NCBI GenBank assembly: GCA_027031025.1 | Contig: JALVEJ010000277.1 | Span: 1-7,274 of the forward strand | Length of the DNA: 7,274 nt | Direction: 5' to 3' | Source: Flavobacteriales bacterium | GTDB lineage: Bacteria > Bacteroidota > Bacteroidia > Flavobacteriales > Flavobacteriaceae | The notes under the pieces: generated by a model | Seen by the model: the letters and a program-made list of their open reading frames with translations, nothing else | Database searches by the model: none | Told to the model about the DNA's origin: nothing | In this document: positions 1 through 6,247 of the stretch, piece after piece | Position numbering within the stretch: position 1 is the first letter of the stretch | How the letters are laid out: every line of letters starts with the position of its first letter | Position numbers and translations under genes: made by a program

Positions 1-2082
1 GCCTTTGGTATAAAATATACCGCCGTCTAAAGCAAAATGCTTGTTGAATTTTCCTTCCAAGGTTAATGAACCGCCATAAATTTCGGCATCACCGGCGTTG
101 ACATTAGCGTAGGTTTCAGCCGGTTCACCATTATAATTTATGGTTGTTTGTCCGGGTTGCAATTCAAATTTGTCACGAGCGATATAATTATAAAGGTATG
201 AATAATAGCCATCCAGAGATATGCTAAATTTTTTATGATTAAAATACCGCGTTACCGCCATTTCGCCATTGTAAGCATATTCAGGGTCTAAATAGATATT
301 CGGAACAACCACTTTACCTTTTTTTTCTCTGATTTTGCCAATATCATCTACATTAGGCGAGCGGAAACCGGATGATAACAAGGCATTGATTTTCCAGTTT
401 TTGGGGGTAAAAATATAACTGACATCACCGGTAAAAGCAAAATTTGCCAATTCGTTGATATTAAAAGGCAGGGTAATAAATGTATTGTCTTTCCAGATGA
501 CACTGACATAAGTTTGGGTAAAACGGATACCGGCATTAAAACTTGATTTTTTATTTAAAATATATTTATAATTGCCATAAGCGGCAAAACTCGAATAATG
601 GCTGCCACCATCGGGATATCTTGTCGGAACAGGCGGACCGGGTTCATATCCGGTAATTTCATGTCCATTGACAAGGAGTTTTTTACTATAAGCTTCCGAT
701 TGGACTTCATTGTAAGTTACTTCAAGCCCGTAAGAAAATATTTTACGCTCATTGAACTTTGTATTTAAGTCTGCATTAAAAGAATATACCTTGACATTTT
801 CTTCTTGATATTTTCGTATATCACTGGAAAATTTTCTTGAAATACGACTTTCTTTTAAATCTTGATAAGCCAAAATAATCCGGGCTTTTTTAAGCCATTT
901 TGAATCGAAATGCAAATTGAGTTGTGGCGAAATCAATAAGCGTTTAGATGGGCCGTAACGCCATTCGGCATATTTGAGTTGTCCGTTTTTAAATTCATTG
1001 AGTTTGTCAAACCGGTTAATTTCCGAATTAAGATTAAGTTGGGTTTCCAAGATTAATTCATTATCATTTTCGCCTAATGCAATGACCGTTTTATTAAAAA
1101 AATCTTTTTGTTTAAAACCGGTATTGGGTTGCAGGTTTTTGTCAGGGTTTTCCGTAGGTTGATCGGTATAGTAATTTTCAGAATTAATAGAAAACACATC
1201 AACAATACCCCATCGGTCATAACCGTGCTGACGCTTGCTACCCATTCTAATGTTGCCAAAATCATTATAAGAAATAGCAAAGGTGCTTGCCCAACGCGGA
1301 AAACTCAAATCGGTATTGAAGTGAAACGAAGTTTCATTGGTAGCACTGGCATAGCGGGCAACAGCTCCGCCCGACAACTTTTTATAATTGTTAATAACCG
1401 GCGTTTTGGTATAAAAATTAATCACACCGCCCAAAGCATCCGAACCATAGATGGCAGAAGGTCCGTAAATGATTTCTGTTCTGTCCAATATCAAAGGGTT
1501 GACGGTGATAGCCGTATGTAAATGTCCGGTGCGTGAAATGGCATTGTTAAGCCGTATCCCGTCAATCACCAACAAAACCCGATTAGCTTCCAACCCACGA
1601 ATCACCGGACTGCCGGCACCGCCTTGGGTTTTTTGAACAACAATATTACCGGCATCTTCCAACAAATCTGCCGCCGTTCCGGGTTGGGCTTTCAAGGTTT
1701 CATTATAGTCAATAACTTTAACTTGCTTTGCCACCGACTTTTTTTTGCTTTTGGTTCTTGAAACGGATAAAATGACATTATCCAATTTTTGATATTTCTT
1801 AACCATTTCAACCGTATAATTATTCTTTAAAATATATCGCTTGGTCGTGACAAAAGTTTCGTAAAGCGGATGCTCAAAAATTAAAGTGTCTTTTTTCTTA
1901 AAATTACGAATATTAACCGTGCCGTCTATTTTAGTGTGAAACACATATTTACCGTCCGGACTTTTAACTGTAACATTTTGTATTGGAAAACTTGTTTCCA
2001 TATCAATAACAATAATCTCTTGTGCCCAAAGATTTGAGAGAAGCGGTAATAAAAAGGTGAGATAAAATAATTTTTTTTTCAT
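1..2082 (-). CDS. TonB-dependent outer-membrane receptor, heme/hemoglobin-type (C-terminus outside window)
   Basis: The frame is open without a stop from the ATG at 2082 to the left edge, giving 694 residues; the last barrel strands lie outside. Residues 1-20 form a signal peptide (KKK, hydrophobic core, probable cleavage after LWA-20). Residues about 22-95 resemble the carboxypeptidase-regulatory-like domain common in Bacteroidota receptors. The plug follows, with VIRGLEANRVLLVIDGIRLN near 160-179, a GHLH segment at 186-189 and YGPSAIYGSDALGGVINF near 206-223. The rest looks like beta-barrel. The barrel carries FRSPNVDD at 573-580 followed by VVVPNIYLDPEYAYN, which resembles the FRAP and NPNL boxes of heme/hemoglobin receptors. 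Such proteins import a ligand across the outer membrane using TonB-ExbBD energy. Heme or hemoglobin as ligand is inferred from these motifs; another iron complex is possible. It starts 29 bases after recO. I saw no clear Fur-box palindrome. A run of nine A follows the start codon. Confidence 0.93.
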   Translation of the reverse strand, partial: MKKKLFYLTFLLPLLSNLWAQEIIVIDMETSFPIQNVTVKSPDGKYVFHTKIDGTVNIRNFKKKDTLIFEHPLYETFVTTKRYILKNNYTVEMVKKYQKLDNVILSVSRTKSKKKSVAKQVKVIDYNETLKAQPGTAADLLEDAGNIVVQKTQGGAGSPVIRGLEANRVLLVIDGIRLNNAISRTGHLHTAITVNPLILDRTEIIYGPSAIYGSDALGGVINFYTKTPVINNYKKLSGGAVARYASATNETSFHFNTDLSFPRWASTFAISYNDFGNIRMGSKRQHGYDRWGIVDVFSINSENYYTDQPTENPDKNLQPNTGFKQKDFFNKTVIALGENDNELILETQLNLNSEINRFDKLNEFKNGQLKYAEWRYGPSKRLLISPQLNLHFDSKWLKKARIILAYQDLKESRISRKFSSDIRKYQEENVKVYSFNADLNTKFNERKIFSYGLEVTYNEVQSEAYSKKLLVNGHEITGYEPGPPVPTRYPDGGSHYSSFAAYGNYKYILNKKSSFNAGIRFTQTYVSVIWKDNTFITLPFNINELANFAFTGDVSYIFTPKNWKINALLSSGFRSPNVDDIGKIREKKGKVVVPNIYLDPEYAYNGEMAVTRYFNHKKFSISLDGYYSYLYNYIARDKFELQPGQTTINYNGEPAETYANVNAGDAEIYGGSLTLEGKFNKHFALDGGIFYTKG

Positions 2083-2099
2083 AAAACTGGCATTTGTAG

Positions 2100-2107
2100 C
2101 AAACATA
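2100..2107 (-). promoter_or_regulatory. possible -7 promoter box for the TonB-dependent receptor
   Basis: On the minus strand these bases read TATGTTTG, which fits the Bacteroidota -7 consensus TAnnTTTG. The box lies in the short gap after the recO stop codon, 17 bases before the receptor ATG, so a transcript would have a leader of roughly a dozen bases. I found no -33 TTTG at the expected distance upstream. It may allow iron-responsive expression of the receptor apart from recO, or it may be a chance match in AT-rich DNA. Confidence 0.3.
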
Positions 2108-2111
2108 CAAT

Positions 2112-2831
2112 CTATTCGTATATCTGATGCAGTATAATAACCGATTTTGGTATTTGAAACCGTGTGATATGATACCGGTAAAATCTTATTAACATATCGA
2201 TTAGTTTTTTTCGGTCTGGCTGCGTTATTTTGATATTTTTTTTTGCAGCAAAAATCATACCTGAAAAGTCTCTAAATAATTTTGTTTCTGCTTCCGTTAA
2301 ATAAGGATTGAGTGGAATTTGAAAAGTAAAAACGGCATTTTGCAAATCAAAATAAGAGCCTTCGGTCTGTAAATCAGGAAAAAAACCGAGATACCGGGTT
2401 AATTGTAAAAGAAATTTTAAATGAAAATCAGGGTCAAATTTTTCTTGATCCAAAGCGACAAATTTTTTATAGATAAATTGAAATAATGCCATATCGCCTT
2501 GCTCGTTTTTAAGACTTTCTAAAAGGATTTCTCTTAAAAAAGTAGCGATATTGAGTTTATCAAAGTCTCTATAAAGATTTTTATAGTGATATAGAATACG
2601 AACATCTTTAAAATGCTCCAACTGCCCTTTGTTTTTATAGTTAAAAACTATTTCTATCAATGCAGCGGGTTGAAAAACCGCCTTCCAAACCCGACTCTTG
2701 CGTCCCTTATAAAAACCCCGAACAAAAAAAGCCGTAAAACCGGTTTGTGCCGTAAAAGTTTGAATGACGGCATCGGTATCATTGTATTTGATAACCGATA
2801 AAACAATTGCAGGGGTGGTTACTAATGCCAT
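2112..2831 (-). CDS. recO: DNA repair and recombination mediator RecO
   Basis: This 239-residue protein has the usual length of RecO. Its N-terminus (TTPAIVLSVIKYNDTDAVIQ) matches the RecO OB-fold start, where the family typically reads xxKAIVLxxxKYGDTxxIV. It is followed by the basic FVRGFYKGRKSR stretch, FQPAALIEIVFNYKNKGQLEH, and a helical C-terminal domain containing FLLQLTRYLGFFPDL near 144-158 and SYFDLQNAVF near 163-172. RecO acts in the cytoplasm with RecR to load RecA onto SSB-coated single-stranded DNA and can anneal strands. The protein has no cysteine at all, so the zinc-binding cysteines of some bacterial RecO proteins are absent. The ATG at 2831 gives the family's standard N-terminus; there is no purine-rich ribosome site. 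It lies 90 bases after porZ on the same strand with no clear promoter box in between, which suggests co-transcription. Confidence 0.95.
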   Translation of the reverse strand: MALVTTPAIVLSVIKYNDTDAVIQTFTAQTGFTAFFVRGFYKGRKSRVWKAVFQPAALIEIVFNYKNKGQLEHFKDVRILYHYKNLYRDFDKLNIATFLREILLESLKNEQGDMALFQFIYKKFVALDQEKFDPDFHLKFLLQLTRYLGFFPDLQTEGSYFDLQNAVFTFQIPLNPYLTEAETKLFRDFSGMIFAAKKNIKITQPDRKKLIDMLIRFYRYHITRFQIPKSVIILHQIYE

Positions 2832-2832
2832 A

Positions 2833-2922
2833 TCAGTTTAATATCAAGCAATTAATCATTGAAACTAAAACATTTAACCATTCGTCAGCTTTACAATTAT
2901 CCCATACGCTTGTCCCATTCAT
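2833..2922 (-). CDS. possible 29-residue small protein between porZ and recO
   Basis: An open frame of 29 codons begins at an ATG sharing its A with the porZ stop (sequence TAATG) and ends at a TGA one base before the recO ATG, so it exactly fills the gap. The peptide begins MNGTSVWDNCKADEWLN and ends in a hydrophobic stretch, VLVSMINCLILN; it has two tryptophans and two cysteines. I do not recognise it. The stop-start overlap would suit translational coupling of porZ to recO, which lacks a Shine-Dalgarno sequence. A frame of this length can also occur by chance, and no codon-use or homology evidence is available. The hydrophobic end is too short to call a membrane segment firmly. Confidence 0.25.
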   Translation of the reverse strand: MNGTSVWDNCKADEWLNVLVSMINCLILN

Positions 2923-5168
2923 TATTTAATGACTAATATTTTGGTAGTTTGGGTTTTACTACCGTCATCGTTGGTAATCAATGCGATATAAACGCCTGAT
3001 GCCACTTTATATTTACCAAAAGCTGTCAAATCCCATTGAATACTGCCGCCTTTGGAAGTGGTTTCATAAACCAAATTGCCTTCCACATCAACAATCTTAA
3101 TATTCACGCCCTCAATCAAACCGCGAATGGTTACAAAATCGTGTTGTTTTTCATTTGCCGGATTGGGAAATGCATAGACATCATCCATATTATCACCGCT
3201 ATCGGTAGCAAAACCTTTATAGCCTACCAAGCCTTTGAGCGTAGCAAAATAAACCATACCGGTGCTGCCATCAATGGCGACATCATAAACATCATCAGAA
3301 GGCAACGGGCTGTTTTCCTTGGTAAAATGATATATGGTTTGCGTGCCGTCTTCATTAAAATAATATACACCGCTTCCCAATGTGGCAATCCATTTGTTGT
3401 TGGAACCATCAGTGCGTATTTTGGTGATATTTTGCCCTTCCATCAACAATTGCACAGCATCTTCATAAACGATTTTGATGGGTTTAAATTCCACGGAATT
3501 ATTATCAAAAATTTGTTGCGGATCGGGTAAAATACGTAAACCTTCACGATTTCCTACCCACATAATGTTATCTTTATCAATATCAATGGTTTGAACAATG
3601 GGATAAGCTGAATTTTGCAATCCCTCTTTAATGGATTTCAAGTTTTGTGTTTTCGGATTATATCCTAGAAGCGTCGGGTCAGTACCAAACCAAATATTGT
3701 CATCTTTATCTATTTTCATATCACTAAAACCGTGATAATCTTGATTTGGACTTGATAAAATACTATTCAGACTAACAGTTTCCCAAGTATTATCAGGTTT
3801 GAGTTTAAGTAAGGAGGGGTGCATCAATTGGGTAACCCAAAGATTGTTTTGCGAGTCAAAATCAATGGCAAAAACTCTAACACCATCTGTTCCTAACATT
3901 TGTAACGGGCTGTTATTTTGATTAAATATTTGGTCAATTTGATTATTTCGCACTCTAATCAATCCGTTTTTGGTCGAAGCAAAATAAACTTCTTGTGGGT
4001 TTGATGGATTAATTTTGACAAAACACACATCACTGATTTGAAAATTATCATACGGAATATTAACCCAAGATTTGTTTTGGTAAGAACTCAAACCCTCTTT
4101 ATAAATCGGATAGGGATTAAACTCGAAATGGTCACCATAAGCCAGCCATAATATACCGTCACGAGTATCAACTGCAAAGGCATGATTACTCAGTGGCGAG
4201 TCCGGATGTAATTCAACATATTGTTGTTGCTGTAACGGACTTTTTAAAACACCGTGTTTGTCACCCCCAATAAATATAGTGTCGTCATAATCAACCGCAT
4301 CAAAAAAACGTTCATGCGCATAGTTTGAATCATCAAAGCTATGTTCTAAGACTAAATTTTGATTATACACTTTAATTTCATGGTCAAAGACAACGGATAA
4401 TTTATCCTGAATATGTAATTTTCTGATGTAATTACTAAATGATAAAACAGATATTTGACTTTGAGTCGTTACTTGGTAAAGCGTTTTATATCTAACGCCC
4501 AACAATGTTTGATTGAATACTGCCAAATCATTCCAGCGGTTGTTATCAATTTTAGTCCAAACATTTTGGTTGATTAAATTGGCATTTTCATCGGCATAAT
4601 ACAAACCACTTATGGTTGCGACAAATATTTTATGGTCAAAAAAAGCCACGGATTTGACTTCCAAATTACCGGTAGAACCTGTAAAATAATAGGTGTCGCC
4701 AAATTCATTCCGGTTCAAATTATAAACACTGACACCATATTTGGTTGCTAAATAAAGCTTGTCGCCCTTAGCAACAATACGGTTGACTTCTTTCAATTCG
4801 CCGGCAATAAATTGATTGTAAGCCAGTTCGGGTGACCGGAACACATGCTGTTGTGCATCAATTACTTCTATCAAACCGCCTTGATGAAATACAAAAAGTT
4901 TCTTTAAATCCGGATGATAATAAAAATTAGAAATGTTACCTCCGGTTAAACCATTAATACTTGATATTTTTGTTATGTCACCGGAAGCGGTATCGTAGAT
5001 AAAAAAAGCATTATCGGATTGGGCATAAATTTTTTCGCCCACTCTTTGTAAGTTCTTGACTTTCAAATACGAAAACATATCTACCCATGCATCGTTTCGG
5101 GTTTGAGAATAAATAAAAAAACTACAAAAAAAGCTTATAATTCCCAAAAATATGATTTTAAAACGCAT
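2922..5168 (-). CDS. porZ: type IX secretion system surface protein PorZ
   Basis: This 748-residue protein begins with a signal peptide (MRFK, then a hydrophobic run to about residue 20, cleavage likely after S21). The bulk looks like two beta-propellers. The first opens with DAWVDMFSYLKVKNLQRVGE and DNAFFIYDTASGDITKISSI. The second has two-component-regulator-type blades, seen at DDNIWFGTDPTLLGYNP (about 489), DNIMWVGNREGLRIL (about 533), NNKWIATLGSGVYYFNEDG (about 590) and GMVYFATLKGLVGY (about 637). Residues 662-748 form a type A T9SS C-terminal domain, with VYAFPNPAN at its start, FGKYKVASGVYIALI, and a terminal KILVIK. This order and length match PorZ, which in Porphyromonas gingivalis sits on the cell surface with the sortase PorU, PorV and PorQ and supplies anionic lipopolysaccharide for anchoring cargo. 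Assignment as PorZ rather than another propeller-containing T9SS cargo rests on the domain order and N- and C-terminal sequences. It is probably first in a porZ-recO-receptor unit. Confidence 0.87.
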   Translation of the reverse strand: MRFKIIFLGIISFFCSFFIYSQTRNDAWVDMFSYLKVKNLQRVGEKIYAQSDNAFFIYDTASGDITKISSINGLTGGNISNFYYHPDLKKLFVFHQGGLIEVIDAQQHVFRSPELAYNQFIAGELKEVNRIVAKGDKLYLATKYGVSVYNLNRNEFGDTYYFTGSTGNLEVKSVAFFDHKIFVATISGLYYADENANLINQNVWTKIDNNRWNDLAVFNQTLLGVRYKTLYQVTTQSQISVLSFSNYIRKLHIQDKLSVVFDHEIKVYNQNLVLEHSFDDSNYAHERFFDAVDYDDTIFIGGDKHGVLKSPLQQQQYVELHPDSPLSNHAFAVDTRDGILWLAYGDHFEFNPYPIYKEGLSSYQNKSWVNIPYDNFQISDVCFVKINPSNPQEVYFASTKNGLIRVRNNQIDQIFNQNNSPLQMLGTDGVRVFAIDFDSQNNLWVTQLMHPSLLKLKPDNTWETVSLNSILSSPNQDYHGFSDMKIDKDDNIWFGTDPTLLGYNPKTQNLKSIKEGLQNSAYPIVQTIDIDKDNIMWVGNREGLRILPDPQQIFDNNSVEFKPIKIVYEDAVQLLMEGQNITKIRTDGSNNKWIATLGSGVYYFNEDGTQTIYHFTKENSPLPSDDVYDVAIDGSTGMVYFATLKGLVGYKGFATDSGDNMDDVYAFPNPANEKQHDFVTIRGLIEGVNIKIVDVEGNLVYETTSKGGSIQWDLTAFGKYKVASGVYIALITNDDGSKTQTTKILVIK

Positions 5169-5187
5169 AAATTTTCATTTTGATGTT

Positions 5188-5195
5188 CAAATATA
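5188..5195 (-). promoter_or_regulatory. probable -7 promoter box for porZ
   Basis: The minus strand reads TATATTTG here, an exact fit to the Bacteroidota sigma-ABfr -7 consensus TAnnTTTG. It lies 19 bases before the porZ ATG, implying a leader of about 15 bases. No -33 TTTG stands at the usual spacing; the nearest CAAA on the plus strand (5227-5230) is too far away. The leader contains an out-of-frame ATG ten bases before the porZ start. Confidence 0.45.
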
Positions 5196-5329
5196 AACGA
5201 AAAAAATGATTTGTTAGTGTAAGAATCAAATGAAAGTTAAATAACCGATAAACACTTAAATTTTTTTTAAAATTCTACCTTTAATAACTTGTTCCTGATT
5301 TTTTTTAAGGTCTAAATCTCAAAAAAACG

Positions 5330-5337
5330 TATTTTTG
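5330..5337 (+). promoter_or_regulatory. probable -7 promoter box for fabD
   Basis: The bases TATTTTTG fit the Bacteroidota -7 consensus TAnnTTTG and lie 26 bases before the fabD ATG, leaving a leader of about 20 bases. The leader is A-rich (TCAAAACAAATAGT directly before the ATG) and has no Shine-Dalgarno sequence, as is usual in this phylum. A -33 TTTG at the expected distance is not evident. Confidence 0.5.
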
Positions 5338-5363
5338 CCATTATAAATATCAAAACAAATAGT

Positions 5364-6245
5364 ATGAAAGCATATATTTTTCCCGGACAAGGCGCGCAAT
5401 ATGAAGGTATGGGTAAAGACCTGCATGACCGTTTCGATTTAGCCAAAAAACGTTTTGCGCAAGCCAACGATATTTTAAGTTTTGATATAGCCAAAATCAT
5501 GTTTGAAGGTTCTGCCGAGGATTTAAAACAAACCCGCGTAACCCAACCGGCTATTTTCTTACATTCGGTAATCATGGCGGAGTTATTAGGCAACCATTTT
5601 AAACCTGATATGTTAGCCGGACATTCTTTGGGTGAATTTTCCGCTTTGGTTGCAGGAAAAGCCCTGAGTTTTGAAGATGGCTTACGTCTGGTTTCCAAAC
5701 GTGCCGAAGCTATGCAAAAAGCTACTGAAATGGTTGATTCAACGATGTCGGCTATTTTGAATCTGGATGATAAAACCGTTGAAGCCGTTTGTCGTAAGAT
5801 AGACGGGATTGTAGCGCCTGCTAATTATAATTGTCCCGGACAATTAGTTATCAGCGGCGAAACAGAAGCGGTCAAACGTGCCAACGAAGCTTTATTGGAA
5901 GCCGGTGCCAGACGCGCTGTCTTACTGCCAGTGGGTGGCGCTTTTCATTCACCTTTGATGGAACCGGCTCGTGAAGAATTGGCAAAAGCTATTGCCGAAA
6001 CAGACTTCCAATCTCCTATTGCGCCTATTTATCAAAATGTCACCGCAAAAGCCGAAACCGATCCTGAAAAAATAAAAGCCAATCTCAACAAACAATTAAC
6101 CGCTCCGGTGCGTTGGACGCAAAGTGTGCAACAGATGATTGCTGATGGTGCAACGGAATTTGTTGAAGTCGGTCCCGGCAAGGTCTTGTTGGGATTATTA
6201 CGCAAAATCGACCGTAATGTCAAGGGGGTAAAAGCAGAAGTTTAA
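5364..6245 (+). CDS. fabD: malonyl-CoA:acyl-carrier-protein transacylase FabD
   Basis: This 293-residue protein has the normal length of FabD and is complete. It opens with the diagnostic YIFPGQGAQYEGMGKDL (residues 4-20). The nucleophile elbow AGHSLGEFSAL places the catalytic serine at 88. Arg113 in KRAEAMQ would bind the malonyl carboxylate, and His195 in GGAFHSPLM is the other half of the catalytic dyad. NYNCPGQLVISG (154-165) and the late EVGPGKVLLGLLRKI are also family hallmarks. The enzyme moves malonyl from CoA to the acyl carrier protein in the cytoplasm, supplying the extender unit for fatty acid synthesis. No other fab gene is in the window, so it appears to be transcribed alone from its own promoter. 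The start is fixed by the family N-terminus. Its stop lies two bases from that of the convergent adaptor gene. Confidence 0.97.
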   Translation: MKAYIFPGQGAQYEGMGKDLHDRFDLAKKRFAQANDILSFDIAKIMFEGSAEDLKQTRVTQPAIFLHSVIMAELLGNHFKPDMLAGHSLGEFSALVAGKALSFEDGLRLVSKRAEAMQKATEMVDSTMSAILNLDDKTVEAVCRKIDGIVAPANYNCPGQLVISGETEAVKRANEALLEAGARRAVLLPVGGAFHSPLMEPAREELAKAIAETDFQSPIAPIYQNVTAKAETDPEKIKANLNKQLTAPVRWTQSVQQMIADGATEFVEVGPGKVLLGLLRKIDRNVKGVKAEV

Positions 6246-6247
6246 GA

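Larger units (their letters stand above)
5169..5363. other. divergent AT-rich intergenic promoter region
   Basis: The 195 bases between the starts of porZ and fabD are very AT-rich, with T and A runs around 5256-5275 and 5299-5306. They hold one -7 box facing each gene (5188-5195 minus, 5330-5337 plus), about 135 bases apart. I see no open frame worth calling, no strong hairpin, and no RNA gene. Confidence 0.6.

Noticed and set aside
1108..1521. 137-codon plus-strand open frame inside the receptor gene
   Set aside because: It lies wholly antisense to a clear receptor reading frame, has no recognisable domain, and looks like the shadow of the coding strand.
2071..2079. Run of nine A (minus strand) directly after the receptor start codon, a possible slippage or phase-variation tract
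   Set aside because: It encodes KKK, the normal basic start of a signal peptide, and A-rich first codons are usual in AT-rich Bacteroidota. One short run without comparison between strains does not support phase variation.
2079..2093. Four-codon mini-frame ATG CCA GTT TTA TGA overlapping the receptor start (ATGA)
   Set aside because: It is too short to mean anything by itself and there is no conservation evidence; such overlaps are frequent by chance.
3036..3530. 164-codon plus-strand open frame inside porZ
   Set aside because: It is antisense to the second propeller and C-terminal domain of porZ, resembles no family, and has the composition expected of a shadow frame.
5256..5275. A/T-rich symmetrical tract upstream of fabD as an operator or terminator
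   Set aside because: It consists only of A and T runs with no GC-containing stem or recognisable operator; it is best described as AT-rich promoter DNA.
5312..5698. 128-codon minus-strand open frame overlapping the start of fabD
   Set aside because: It is antisense to the strongly conserved FabD N-terminus and its product resembles no known protein.
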